Assembly (NCBI RefSeq): GCF_010725485.1
Contig: NZ_AP022598.1
Coordinates: 3,782,001-3,846,000 of the forward strand
Source of the DNA: Mycolicibacterium parafortuitum
GTDB taxonomy: Bacteria; Actinomycetota; Actinomycetes; Mycobacteriales; Mycobacteriaceae
DNA: 64,000 nucleotides
Reading direction: 5' to 3'
Numbering within the stretch: position 1 is the first letter of the stretch; every line of letters starts with the position of its first letter. Both the position numbers and the translations under genes were made by a program. Shown here in pieces: positions 43,273 to 51,953 of the stretch. The notes under the pieces were generated by a model. The model had not been told where the DNA came from. It did not search any database and saw nothing but the letters and a program-made list of their open reading frames with translations.

Positions 43273-44455
43273 GGGGCAGTCCCAGCAATTGTTCGGCGAT
43301 GACGTTGCGTTGGATCTCGGAGGTGCCGGCCCCGAAGGTCGCGGCCCGCATCACCAGATAGCTCTTGGCGACGTTGCCGTCCTTGGCTGCCGATGGTGAA
43401 CCGCGCTCCAGAGTGCCTGCCGGGCCGACCAGGTCCAGACCGAAGTTGGCCATGGCCTGGTCCACCTCAGAGGTCAGGAGCTTGGCCATCGATGCTTCGG
43501 GGCCGGGGCTCACACCCCGCACACCCGCGGCGGTGGCCTGCGCGGAGATCTGGCGTAACGCCTCGACCTGGGCGGCGAACCGCGCGAGATGGTCGGCCAG
43601 GTAACTGTCGTCGAGGCCTCGGTCGCTGAGCGCGTTCGGCGCATCCGCCAGTGCGACGAGGATGTCGAGCCGCCGCTCGATGCGGTGGGTGCGGCTCTGC
43701 CCGACCCGTTCGTACCCCAGGGTGGACTTCGCGACCTGCCAGCCTTTGTTGAGCGGGCCCAGCACCCTCGACAGCGGTACGCGCACCCCGTCGAAGAACA
43801 CCTCGCTGAACTCGGCGTCCCCGGAGATCTGCCGGATCGGCCGGACGTCGATGCCGTCGGTGTCGAGATCGACGAGCACGTAGCTGATGCCGTCTCGCGG
43901 TGCAGCGCTCGGGTCGGTGCGTACCAGCACGTAGATGCGATCGGCGTAGTGCGCCTTCGACGTCCAGATCTTCTGGCCGGTGATCACCAGGTCCTCGCCG
44001 TCGATGACGCCACGGGTGGTCAGCGACGCCAGATCGCTGCCCGCATCGGGCTCGCTGAAGCCCTGGCACCAGACATCGTCGGCCGACAGGATGCGGGGCA
44101 GGAAGTAGTCGCGCTGCTCGTCGGTGCCCCACTGGATGATCGTCGGGCCGAGCTGATTGATCGCACTGCGGTTGATCGGCTCGGGCGCACGCGCGGCCGC
44201 CATCTCGGCGTTGAAGATCAGCTGCTGCACCGGAGTGGCGCCGCGCCCGCCGAATTCGGCGGGCCACGATATGGCCGCCAGCCCGGCGTCGTGTAGACGG
44301 CGCTGCCACAGCCGCATCCGGTGGAGCCGGTCCGGGTCGCGGCCGCCGGCCTGCCGCCCGTCGGCGGTCAGCGCTGATGCCAGAAAGGCCCGGACCTCGT
44401 CGCGGAACGCCCGATCCTGCGCCGACAGCGCGACGCCGTAGTCGCCGTCTGTCAC
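43262..44455 (-). CDS. Acyl-CoA dehydrogenase, catalytic subunit type
   Basis: This 397-aa ACAD (VTDGDYGVALSAQDRAFRDE) has WCQGFSEPDAGSDLASLTTR, GQKIWTSKAHYADRIYVLVR and GAGTSEIQRNVIAEQLLGLP. The glutamate of STLGYERVGQSR corresponds to the YERG glutamate at 26728. The GTG at 44455 overlaps the SRPBCC stop by 4 nt, giving the unit SRPBCC - ACAD - ACAD. It would oxidise an acyl-CoA together with the subunit at 42193. Confidence 0.9.
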   Translation of the reverse strand: MTDGDYGVALSAQDRAFRDEVRAFLASALTADGRQAGGRDPDRLHRMRLWQRRLHDAGLAAISWPAEFGGRGATPVQQLIFNAEMAAARAPEPINRSAINQLGPTIIQWGTDEQRDYFLPRILSADDVWCQGFSEPDAGSDLASLTTRGVIDGEDLVITGQKIWTSKAHYADRIYVLVRTDPSAAPRDGISYVLVDLDTDGIDVRPIRQISGDAEFSEVFFDGVRVPLSRVLGPLNKGWQVAKSTLGYERVGQSRTHRIERRLDILVALADAPNALSDRGLDDSYLADHLARFAAQVEALRQISAQATAAGVRGVSPGPEASMAKLLTSEVDQAMANFGLDLVGPAGTLERGSPSAAKDGNVAKSYLVMRAATFGAGTSEIQRNVIAEQLLGLPRDP

Positions 44456-44898
44456 GAGGGGTCTCGATGCGCGGCGCCGTCCGCGAGCCACTGCGCCATC
44501 AGCCCGTAGACGGCCTCGACGGCCTCGCGGGCCGCCACGGCGTCGGAGTCGGTCGGTCCCGCCGGATCGTAATCCACCTCCCAGGTGATCTCCGATCCCG
44601 TCGGAGATCCCGACGGAGCGGGACGGACTGTGACGAGGGCGTCGAACCGCGATACGGGCAGCGGGTTGTCGGCGATGGTATAGCCGATTCGCATCCTCTC
44701 CGGCTCGAGCAGGGTCAGCGTCTCGACCACCGGCGTCTCACCGGTGCCGTGAATCGACCTGCGCATACCGATGCCCGCACCGTCGATCTCGACGTGACCG
44801 GCGACGGGTATCCAGCTGATATCGGCGAAGTTCTCGAGCAGGGCCCACACGTCTGCCGCCTGCGCATCGACGTCCTTGGTGATCGCAATCCGTGGCAT
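44452..44898 (-). CDS. SRPBCC (START/polyketide-cyclase-like) family protein
   Basis: This 148-aa protein (MPRIAITKDVDAQAADVWAL) continues LENFADISWIPVAGHVEIDG and SEITWEVDYDPAGPTDSDAV, the helix-grip pattern of SRPBCC proteins that bind hydrophobic ligands. It may carry or shelter a lipophilic intermediate, or act as a cyclase/hydratase. It is the first gene of the minus-strand unit with the ACAD pair and is divergent from the crotonase at 44986. Confidence 0.8.
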   Translation of the reverse strand: MPRIAITKDVDAQAADVWALLENFADISWIPVAGHVEIDGAGIGMRRSIHGTGETPVVETLTLLEPERMRIGYTIADNPLPVSRFDALVTVRPAPSGSPTGSEITWEVDYDPAGPTDSDAVAAREAVEAVYGLMAQWLADGAAHRDPS

Positions 44899-44924
44899 GC
44901 GCGAACTTTAACAGTCAAACGAGA

Positions 44925-44949
44925 CACTTGATCGATTAGTGTTCTGATG
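44925..44949. promoter_or_regulatory. Divergent TTGAAC-type element (GATC/GTTC arms)
   Basis: CACTTGATC (44925-44933), GATTAGT, GTTC (44941-44944), TGATG. The right arm is exact, the left has GATC for GAAC, at the usual N7. It lies 27 nt from the SRPBCC start and 37 nt from the crotonase start. Confidence 0.5.
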
Positions 44950-44985
44950 TACATCGACGGTATGTACGAGGAGGAGGCCGCCGCC

Positions 44986-45882
44986 ATGGGTGGAACGCCG
45001 CAGGAGGCCGACGATTTCGAGATCGACGAGGACTGGGTGCGCTATGAGGTGGTCGAGCCGCATATCGCGATGATCACCATCAATCGGCCCGACCGGCGCA
45101 ATGCGATCCTCTCGCCGGACATGCATCGGCTCTTCAAGGACCGGCTCGACCGGGCCGAGGAGGACGACGACGTCAAGGTCGTGGTGCTCGCGGCCGAGGG
45201 GAAGGACTTCTCCAGCGGCGACGACGTCCGCCGGCTGCCGGTCGAACAGGCGGGATTGACCAAGGGTAAACGGCTGCCGCAGACGGCTCGGCTGGGAAAC
45301 GCCCGTCGCCTGCATCGTCATCTGACGAACTGGCTGGAGTTCCCCAAGACAGTCATCGCCGCGTGTCAGGGTGCCACTCTGGGTGCCGGGATGAACCTGG
45401 CCTTGGCCGCCGACATCCTCGTCGTGTCGGAGGACATGTACCTGGCCCGGCCGCAGGCGCGGATCGGGTTCGCCGGATTCTCCACCGCGATGCCCCTCGC
45501 GCTGCTCAAACTCGGGCCGAACCGGGGCTACGAGGCGATGATCACCGGCCGAAAGGTCCCTGCGGCCGAACTCAAAGACTGGGGAGTGGCCGCGTCGGTG
45601 GTGCCCGCCGACGGACTGCGCGACGAGGCGATGCGGTACGCGCGGGCTATCGCCCATCATTCGGCTGACGGCTTGATGATCGGTAAGCACGCGTTGATCA
45701 CCTTCTGGAACGCCGTCGGGATGGCGCAGTTCGGCGACTGGGTGCCGATGGGCCACAGCGTGTTCACGAATCTGTCCTGGCGTGACGACGAGTTCAACTT
45801 CATGAAAGAGCGCGGGACGCGTGGTGGGCGGGAAGCGATGGCCGAACTCGAGCGGCGCTACGCAGAGTGGGGCTTTGAATAA
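44986..45882 (+). CDS. Enoyl-CoA hydratase/isomerase family protein
   Basis: This 298-aa crotonase has DFSSGDDVRRLP and ATLGAGMNLALAADILVVSE, with both canonical Glu positions replaced (Asn in GAGMN, Gln in RPQA). The start at 44986 (MGGTPQEADDFEIDEDWVRY) is chosen because GAGGAGGAGG lies 8 nt upstream; an earlier ATG at 44947 falls inside the operator. The C-terminal part (EFNFMKERGTRGGREAMAEL) is longer than in classical hydratases. It is followed after 68 nt by the MFE2-type SDR. Confidence 0.88.
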   Translation: MGGTPQEADDFEIDEDWVRYEVVEPHIAMITINRPDRRNAILSPDMHRLFKDRLDRAEEDDDVKVVVLAAEGKDFSSGDDVRRLPVEQAGLTKGKRLPQTARLGNARRLHRHLTNWLEFPKTVIAACQGATLGAGMNLALAADILVVSEDMYLARPQARIGFAGFSTAMPLALLKLGPNRGYEAMITGRKVPAAELKDWGVAASVVPADGLRDEAMRYARAIAHHSADGLMIGKHALITFWNAVGMAQFGDWVPMGHSVFTNLSWRDDEFNFMKERGTRGGREAMAELERRYAEWGFE

Positions 45883-45883
45883 T

Positions 45884-45908
45884 CAGATAGACATATCCTG
45901 TTTATCTG
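45884..45908. promoter_or_regulatory. 25-bp palindromic operator of a second type
   Basis: CAGATAGAC (45884-45892) and GTTTATCTG (45900-45908) are inverted with a 7-nt centre and one mismatch. The sequence differs from the TTGAAC element, so another TetR-like factor may act here, although GTTCTGTATAG starts at 45908. It lies between the crotonase stop and the SDR start at 45951. Confidence 0.5.
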
Positions 45909-45950
45909 TTCTGTATAGTGAAATGCGACTCGGAGCGCGAAGGAGTGACG

Positions 45951-46856
45951 ATGGGTGTGCTTGACGGGCGCAGGGCGCTAGTGACCGGTGCCGGCCGTGG
46001 GATCGGTGCCGCCGTCGCCGAAGGCCTCGCCGCTGAGGGTGCCACCGTCATGGTCTCCGACGCCGGCGTCGCCGTCGACGGCACGGGGCGTGACGCGGGC
46101 CCGGCCGAAACCGTCGCCGCTGCCATCAATGAGCGTGGCGGCAAGGCGTTCCCGGACACCACCGACATCACCGACTTCGCTGCATGCGAGGAATTGATCA
46201 ATCGGGCCGCGGCGACCCTCGGGGGGTTCGACATCATGGTGAACGCGGCAGGCATCCTGCGCGACGGCATGATCTTCAAGATGAGCGAACAGGACTTCGA
46301 CTCGGTTGTTGCCGTGCACCTCAAGGGCACGTTCAACCTCACCCGTCACGCCGCTGCCTGGTGGCGCGAAAACCGCGGCGGCCAGTATCGCCTGATCAAC
46401 TTCACGTCGATGTCCGGGCTCCAGGGCGCACCCAGTCAGCCCAACTACGCCGCGGCGAAGATGGGTATCGTCGGACTGACGTTCTCGTGCGCGAACGCAC
46501 TCAAGGGATACGGTGTGCGCTCCAATGCGATCGCGCCCATCGCCGGTACCAGGATGACCCAGGGCATCAAAGGCGGTGGCAGCATGGACTATTCGCCGGA
46601 GAACAAGAGACTCGCTCCCGAGAACGTCGTGCCGCCGGTCGTCTATCTGGCCAGCGAACAGTCCGAGTGGCTCAACCGCCGGGTGATCTTCGCCGGCAAC
46701 GGACGGATCAGCCTGATGTCCAATCCCGTCGTCGAACGCGAGATCGTGTCGGCGTCGGGAACCTGGGACATCCCCACAGCCTTCACCGAGATCGAGACAT
46801 CGTTCAAGGAAGCGCTGCTCTATCCCAACATTTTCGACAAGCCGCCCGCGGGCTGA
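45951..46856 (+). CDS. SDR, MFE2-type 3-hydroxyacyl-CoA dehydrogenase-like
   Basis: This 301-aa SDR has ALVTGAGRGIGAAVAEGLAA, the segment VNAAGILRDGMIFKMSEQDF (NAGILRD is typical of the dehydrogenase domain of peroxisomal MFE-2), NFTSMSGLQG and NYAAAKMGIVGL (YxxxK). It extends about 50 residues beyond the usual SDR core. It would oxidise a (3R)-hydroxyacyl-CoA to the 3-keto form and could act after the MaoC hydratase. The ATG at 45951 follows GCGAAGGAG. It opens the unit SDR - Rieske - DUF35 - thiolase-fold. Confidence 0.9.
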   Translation: MGVLDGRRALVTGAGRGIGAAVAEGLAAEGATVMVSDAGVAVDGTGRDAGPAETVAAAINERGGKAFPDTTDITDFAACEELINRAAATLGGFDIMVNAAGILRDGMIFKMSEQDFDSVVAVHLKGTFNLTRHAAAWWRENRGGQYRLINFTSMSGLQGAPSQPNYAAAKMGIVGLTFSCANALKGYGVRSNAIAPIAGTRMTQGIKGGGSMDYSPENKRLAPENVVPPVVYLASEQSEWLNRRVIFAGNGRISLMSNPVVEREIVSASGTWDIPTAFTEIETSFKEALLYPNIFDKPPAG

Positions 46857-46877
46857 CGCATCGGAAGGGGCCGCTCG

Positions 46878-48287
46878 ATGACCGCAGTCGAGGACACAAC
46901 CGACTCTGAGGCGACCGGCAAGGTGCCGCCGCGATATGCGTGCGGGGAGACGTTCGTCCCCAAGGGTCGGTACATCGATCCCGAATTCCTGCAGCTCGAA
47001 CTCGACCGTCTTTTCACCCAGGTCTGGCAACCCGCCTGCCGCGAAGAGGAGATCCCCGATCCAGGGAGATACTGCGAGTACGTGATCGGCCGCCAGTCGA
47101 TCATGGTGGTCAGGCAGAAGGACGGCGGCATCAAGGCTTTCTACAACGCGTGCACCCATCGCGGTATGAAGGTGGTCCGCGGTACGGGATGCGCCGTCGA
47201 CGGCGATCTTCGCTGCGAGTTCCACGGGTGGCGCTTCGGTTTCGACGGCCGCTCGTCGTTCGTGCCGTCGCGGGACGAGTTCTTGAGCCGGTCCAGGGAG
47301 GCGTGGTCGCTTCGCCCGGTGGCAGTGGGCACCTGGGGCGGTTGGGTGTTCATCAGCATGGCCGAGAATCCCCCCGAGTTGCTTGACTGGCTCGACCCGT
47401 TGGTGACAGCGTTGGCCCCGTTCCGGCTGGAGGACATGAGGTTTCGCTGGCGGAAGCGAACCCGGCTGGCGGCCAACTACAAAACCGTCATCGATGCGTT
47501 CATCGAGGGGTACCACACGGCCGGTACGCATCCGCAGACCTTGCGACCGACGCAGGGGCCGCGACCGTCGGCCGAACCGGCGCCACCGCAGGAGTACGTC
47601 TACGCGCCTTACACACCTACCACCGCGTACCGGAATCATTCGCGGTTCATCTACACCGCGCGTCCCGATTCCGGGGATCGCGACAGCGCCCGGAAAGCGC
47701 AAGCCGCCCGTCCGGAGGTCTTCGCGAACTCCATGCAGTACAACTACCTTGAGGTCGGATCCCTGGTGACCGAACGCGACTACCGCGCCGCACGGCAGCT
47801 GGCGAGGATGGAACCGGGGGAGGTTCCGCCCTTTGTGCTGTACCACCAGATGTGTGAGGAGTTGGCCCTCGCCGAGGGCGTCGACTACCCCAGGATGTCG
47901 ATGCAGGAGTACTTCGCAGGCAACGGCGACTGGCACGTCTTCCCGACTCTGGTGATCCTGGTCGAGAAGTCCTGCGTGCTCGGCTATCGCATGCTGCCTG
48001 ACGCCGAGGATCCCAATCGGTGTGTGTTCGAGATGTTCTCGCTCGAACACTTCGCGCCCGGGGAGGTTCCCGAGACGCGCTGGCTGGAAGTGCAGCGGTG
48101 GCAGGATCACGACGGTTGGGGAGAGTTACCCACCCAGGATCTCCGCAATATCGATGCGATTCATGCCGGCATGCACTCCCGCGGCTTCGACGGTCTGTGG
48201 CTGAACACGGCGCAGGAGATGTCGATCCGCAACCAGCACGCGATCGCCGACCGCTTCATCTTCGGCGTCGACGACCACGATGCCTGA
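46878..48287 (+). CDS. Rieske non-haem iron oxygenase, alpha subunit
   Basis: This 469-aa oxygenase has the Rieske ligands Cys92/His94 in NACTHRGMKV and Cys113/His116 in LRCEFHGWRF. The mononuclear iron site has His213 and His218 in EGYHTAGTHPQ. Length and order fit ring-hydroxylating and KshA-like oxygenases. It needs a ferredoxin reductase; none is encoded in the window. It overlaps the DUF35 gene by 8 nt. It probably hydroxylates a ring or a carboxylated CoA/acid intermediate. Confidence 0.93.
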   Translation: MTAVEDTTDSEATGKVPPRYACGETFVPKGRYIDPEFLQLELDRLFTQVWQPACREEEIPDPGRYCEYVIGRQSIMVVRQKDGGIKAFYNACTHRGMKVVRGTGCAVDGDLRCEFHGWRFGFDGRSSFVPSRDEFLSRSREAWSLRPVAVGTWGGWVFISMAENPPELLDWLDPLVTALAPFRLEDMRFRWRKRTRLAANYKTVIDAFIEGYHTAGTHPQTLRPTQGPRPSAEPAPPQEYVYAPYTPTTAYRNHSRFIYTARPDSGDRDSARKAQAARPEVFANSMQYNYLEVGSLVTERDYRAARQLARMEPGEVPPFVLYHQMCEELALAEGVDYPRMSMQEYFAGNGDWHVFPTLVILVEKSCVLGYRMLPDAEDPNRCVFEMFSLEHFAPGEVPETRWLEVQRWQDHDGWGELPTQDLRNIDAIHAGMHSRGFDGLWLNTAQEMSIRNQHAIADRFIFGVDDHDA

Positions 48288-48729
48288 GGCGTCCACGGGC
48301 AACAGGGTGCTGCCCGCCCTCACGGCGACCAATCGTGTCTACTGGACGTCCGGCCGCGACGGCGTATGGCGTCTGCAACGCTGTCCGGAGTGCGCCCGGT
48401 TCATTCACCCGCCGGCTCTGCGTTGCCAATTCGACCAGGCGATCCCGGAATGGGAGTCGGTGTCGGGTCGGGGCACGGTGGAATCGTGGACGGTCAACAC
48501 CCACCCGTTCTTCCCGGGCATTCCCACGCCGTATGTCATCGCGTTCGTGAACCCTGTCGAGGATGACCGCGTGCGGGTGTTGACCAATCTGGTGGATGTG
48601 GCGGTCGACCGGATCCATGTGGGCATGCCGGTGCGGGTCGTTTTCGAACGCTGTGCGGATGGCGACAGAGCCGATGACGACGGGGCCGACGATGTGGTGT
48701 ACCTGCCGTTGTTCGCTCCGGAGCGGTGA
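48280..48729 (+). CDS. DUF35 OB-fold protein with partial zinc ribbon
   Basis: This 149-aa protein has WRLQRCPECARFIHPPALRC, three of the four usual zinc cysteines (CPEC then LRCQFD, so the last Cys is missing), and an OB domain (GRGTVESWTVNTHPFFPGIP, TPYVIAFVNPVEDDRVRVLT). It is the partner of the thiolase-fold protein that follows by a 1-nt overlap. Unlike the other pairs, DUF35 comes first. Whether zinc is still bound is unclear. Confidence 0.88.
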   Translation: MPEASTGNRVLPALTATNRVYWTSGRDGVWRLQRCPECARFIHPPALRCQFDQAIPEWESVSGRGTVESWTVNTHPFFPGIPTPYVIAFVNPVEDDRVRVLTNLVDVAVDRIHVGMPVRVVFERCADGDRADDDGADDVVYLPLFAPER

Positions 48730-49907
48730 TGAGCGGTCGGCTCACCGACGAGGTGATCATCAGCGGTATCGGTCAGTCCGATATCGGTCGTCGTCTCGGG
48801 CGTGATCCGTTGGAGCTCACGATCGACGCATGCCTGGCCGCGATCGAGGATGCCGGGTTGACCCCGGCCGACATCAACGGGCTGACCACGTATCCGGGTG
48901 CCTCGATGGCGGGGGCGGGTTTTTCGGGCGCAGGCTTACGGGAGGTGCACGACGCACTCGGGGTCCAACCCGACTGGGTCGCAGGCGGAGTGGAGTACCC
49001 CGGTCAACTGGGCGCCGTCGTCGATGCGATGCTGGCCGTTGCGGGCGGCATGGCCGAGCATGTGTTGTGTTGGCGCAGTATCTGGGAGGGGACGGCGCAG
49101 GGGAGTGGGCGGCGGCGAGGATACAGCGTGCCCGCAGGCTCGCGCGCGACCGGACAACTGGGCTGGCAGCTGCCCTACGGTGCGTCGGCGGCAAACCTTG
49201 CCGCGTTGCAGATCCGTTCCCGTATGCAGCGTTTCGGATTGACGCGAGAACAACTGGGCCAGGTGGCCGTCGTCCAGCGGACGCACGCCCGGCTCAACCC
49301 CAATGCGGTGTACCGCGACGTCATCGGGATCGAGGACTACCTCGAGGCGCGGATGGTCTCCGACCCGTTGTGCATGTACGACTGTGACATCGCCTGTGAC
49401 GGTGCGACGGCGTTCGTGATCTCGCGCGCAGAACACGCCGGCGCACTCGATCATCCCGGAGTCACCGTCGAAGCACTCGACTGTGCCCACCACGACAGGT
49501 TCATGTGGGAAGGCGGTCAGGACATCGCCCGGCTCAACTCTCGGTGGTCCACCCTCTGGGACCGTACCGACTTCCTGCCCCCCGACATCGACTATGCCTC
49601 GCTCTACGACGGATTCAGTGTCTTCGTGTTGTGCTTCCTTGAGGACTTCGGCATCTGCGAGTTCGGCGAGTCGGGGGAGTGGGTTTCTGACCCGACTCGC
49701 TTCACCCTCGGCGGGCAGCTGCCGATCAACACCTCGGGTGGGCAGCTCTCGGGTGGGCGGTTGCACGGCTTCGGGCATCTGCACGAGGCCTGCCTGCAGG
49801 TGCGCGGTGACGCGGGCGCCCGTCAGGTCGACGGTGCTGACCTCGCGGCCTGCGGGGTGGGCGGTGCGAACAGCGGGACAACAATGATGTTGTTGCGACG
49901 CAGTTGA
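48729..49907 (+). CDS. Thiolase-fold lipid-transfer-type protein lacking nucleophilic Cys
   Basis: This 392-aa protein (MSGRLTDEVIISGIGQSDIG) has LELTIDACLAAIEDAGLTPA, SLYDGFSVFVLCFLEDFGIC and GGQLSGGRLHGFGHLHEACL with a C-terminal His. The N-terminal nucleophile region reads GGVEYPGQLGAVVDAML without Cys. It is similar in style to Ltp aldolases that cooperate with DUF35 subunits. The ATG at 48729 overlaps the DUF35 stop by 1 nt (TGATG); a GTG at 48726 is the alternative. It is the last gene of the Rieske operon. Confidence 0.86.
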   Translation: MSGRLTDEVIISGIGQSDIGRRLGRDPLELTIDACLAAIEDAGLTPADINGLTTYPGASMAGAGFSGAGLREVHDALGVQPDWVAGGVEYPGQLGAVVDAMLAVAGGMAEHVLCWRSIWEGTAQGSGRRRGYSVPAGSRATGQLGWQLPYGASAANLAALQIRSRMQRFGLTREQLGQVAVVQRTHARLNPNAVYRDVIGIEDYLEARMVSDPLCMYDCDIACDGATAFVISRAEHAGALDHPGVTVEALDCAHHDRFMWEGGQDIARLNSRWSTLWDRTDFLPPDIDYASLYDGFSVFVLCFLEDFGICEFGESGEWVSDPTRFTLGGQLPINTSGGQLSGGRLHGFGHLHEACLQVRGDAGARQVDGADLAACGVGGANSGTTMMLLRRS

Positions 49908-49936
49908 TCTGAGACTCAGGTGAGCTTGGCCCATTC

Positions 49937-50500
49937 ATGACAGATAGTGAGAAGGTGTTCTATCGTTTACCGATGCGCCCCGTTCGGGTCTTCCTGCGGA
50001 GCGGCGCCTGGCTGCTGGCGGGGATCGGCGTGTGCGTGACGGGTCAGTGGAACATTCCGGTCTCTCACGGCGTCGAGCCTGAACTGGCGATCAACGGCAC
50101 GTACACCGCTGTGTCGATGGGTAATTGGTCCAAGAGGAATGAGGTCTATTTCGACGAGCGCACGGTTCGCAGCATCTGGACGATTGTGTCCTCGTGCTCG
50201 GATCCGCAGACGTGCTCCGGCCAGGTGCACAGCGACCAGGGGTGGTCGGCTGAGCTGACGATGCAATCGAACATGTGGAGCGTGCGCCGTGACGTTCCCG
50301 ATTGGGTCCCGTGCCCTGACGGCACGACCTATCCCGGGCGGCAACTGTTTCGCTTCTCGCCCACGGCCCAGGGCGGCCGCAGAGTCGTCGGTTCACCGGT
50401 GCTCGCGGGGGAGGACGTGACGGCAGGACCTGCGGGTGCGTGCGGCGTAGGCCAACCCCTCGTCATCCGGATGCCGTTCCGGCTCGACAAGATCAGCTGA
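49937..50500 (+). CDS. Secreted protein of unknown function next to mce operon
   Basis: This 187-aa protein has a signal-peptide-like N-terminus (MRPVRVFLRSGAWLLAGIGV from the internal Met at 49973) and a mature part with NGTYTAVSMGNWSKRNEVYF and paired cysteines (SSCSDPQTCSG, VPCPDG, AGACG). Exported proteins with this NGTYT...W pattern are, as I recall, widespread in mycobacteria but without known function. The start is uncertain: 49937 gives the full frame, while 49973 gives a better signal peptide. A lone GTTCTATCG arm lies at 49957-49965. It is convergent with mceF (7-nt gap). Confidence 0.72.
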   Translation: MTDSEKVFYRLPMRPVRVFLRSGAWLLAGIGVCVTGQWNIPVSHGVEPELAINGTYTAVSMGNWSKRNEVYFDERTVRSIWTIVSSCSDPQTCSGQVHSDQGWSAELTMQSNMWSVRRDVPDWVPCPDGTTYPGRQLFRFSPTAQGGRRVVGSPVLAGEDVTAGPAGACGVGQPLVIRMPFRLDKIS

Positions 50501-50507
50501 CCACAAC

Positions 50508-51953
50508 TTAATTCGGCATCAGGTCCTGCCAGCTTTTCGGCGGGTCGTCGGTGACCAGATCGGACTGCTGGTGAGTCCGGCCATCATGGGTGACGTAGCG
50601 TCCGGTCGCCGGGTCGTACTGGGCGAAGCCCACCGGGCCCGGCGGAAGTGGGGTGCCCTCGACCGGCCCGTAGAGTCGCTCGCCGGGCGGGATGCGGTCG
50701 TCGGGCGGGATCCCCTGGGCAATGGCGTTGGGGTCGATCGGATTCGGTCCCAGAGCGTGCTGGCGCAGGGCCAGCGGCTGATACGGCTGGTCACTTCGAC
50801 AGATTTCGACGGTCGGGGCTCGCTTGCCCGGGTAGTCGGCGCACGGGGTGTTACGGGCGCCACGGACGGCGATCGGCGAATCCTGCGGAAGCTTGCAGAA
50901 CAGGTTGTCGGGAGTGTCGATGTCGGTGACGTCGGCCGGGGAACGCCACTCCGATGCGGGCAGAAAGCCGACAGTGCAGGCGGGCGGGTCGCCACTGGTG
51001 GCGGTGAAGTCCCCGAGCGGCCAACCGGTCGGATTGTTCCAGGGAAGCGCAAAGCCCTGCAGTGCGGCGATATACGGGGGGAAGAGCACCAGCAGCTGTT
51101 CGACCCCTGGCCGGTATGTCAATGCGATCTGGCCGACGGTGGTCAGATTGGCCAGGAGTAGCGGAAGGGTGGGCCTGACATCCCGAAGCAGACGCGCCGC
51201 CTCATCCGCGGCTGGGGGCCCGACGTGCAGAATGCTCCGCACAGCGGTGTCGTTCTCGTCGATCTGGCGGGTCACTCCAGCCAGGCTTCGTGCCCATTGT
51301 CGCAGCGAATCGGTGGTCTGCGCCTGGGCGTCGAGCAGAGGAACGCTGTCGTCGGTGAGGGTGCTCACCGTATCGGCGTTGGTTTTGAGGGCGTCGCCGA
51401 GTGTGGACGACGAATCGATGAGAGATCCGAGGTCGAAGTCCGCTCCATCGAGGGCCTGGGAGGTCTCGTCGAGCAGGTCGGCGATTCGATCCTCGGGGAT
51501 GCTGCCCAGCAGCGCGCTGATCTGATCGAGCATCGGTCCGACCTTCTGGGGGACGGTCACATCGCCGGCGCGGATGACAGACCCCTCGCCGAGGTATGGG
51601 CCGGTGTCGGCGCGGGGACGAAGATCGACGTACTGTTCACCCACCGCTGACACACTTCGTACCTCGGCGCTCAGGTCGGCGGGGATCTTGGGGGAGGTCT
51701 GGAGACTGAGCTTGGCGCGAGGACCGCTCGGCGTCAGCTCCAGTTCGGTGACCTTGCCTACCTGCACGCCGCGCACTGTCACGTTGCTGAAGCGGTACAG
51801 TCCGCCGCCTTCGGGAAGTTCCATCGTGACGGTGTATCGTCCGATGCCCAACAGGGTCGGTGCCTGGACGTAGACGACGACCATCGCGGTCACGCCCACC
51901 ACCGAGGCGATGGCGAAGAGCACCAGCTGGATGCGGACCAGACGGCTGAGCAT
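50508..51953 (-). CDS. mceF: Mce family protein MceF
   Basis: This 481-aa Mce protein has one N-terminal membrane segment (LVRIQLVLFAIASVVGVTAM), then the MCE/MlaD domain (RYTVTMELPEGGGLYRFSNV, VRGVQVGKVTELEL), a long helical middle part and a Pro-rich C-terminus. It is the last of six mce genes and would form part of the periplasmic lipid-uptake tunnel. The ATG overlaps the mceE stop by 1 nt. Confidence 0.95.
   Translation of the reverse strand: MLSRLVRIQLVLFAIASVVGVTAMVVVYVQAPTLLGIGRYTVTMELPEGGGLYRFSNVTVRGVQVGKVTELELTPSGPRAKLSLQTSPKIPADLSAEVRSVSAVGEQYVDLRPRADTGPYLGEGSVIRAGDVTVPQKVGPMLDQISALLGSIPEDRIADLLDETSQALDGADFDLGSLIDSSSTLGDALKTNADTVSTLTDDSVPLLDAQAQTTDSLRQWARSLAGVTRQIDENDTAVRSILHVGPPAADEAARLLRDVRPTLPLLLANLTTVGQIALTYRPGVEQLLVLFPPYIAALQGFALPWNNPTGWPLGDFTATSGDPPACTVGFLPASEWRSPADVTDIDTPDNLFCKLPQDSPIAVRGARNTPCADYPGKRAPTVEICRSDQPYQPLALRQHALGPNPIDPNAIAQGIPPDDRIPPGERLYGPVEGTPLPPGPVGFAQYDPATGRYVTHDGRTHQQSDLVTDDPPKSWQDLMPN

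Noticed and set aside
45978..48110. 710-codon open frame on the minus strand opposite the SDR and Rieske genes
   Set aside because: No recognisable domain; it mirrors the codon pattern of two well-supported plus-strand genes, as expected in high-GC DNA.
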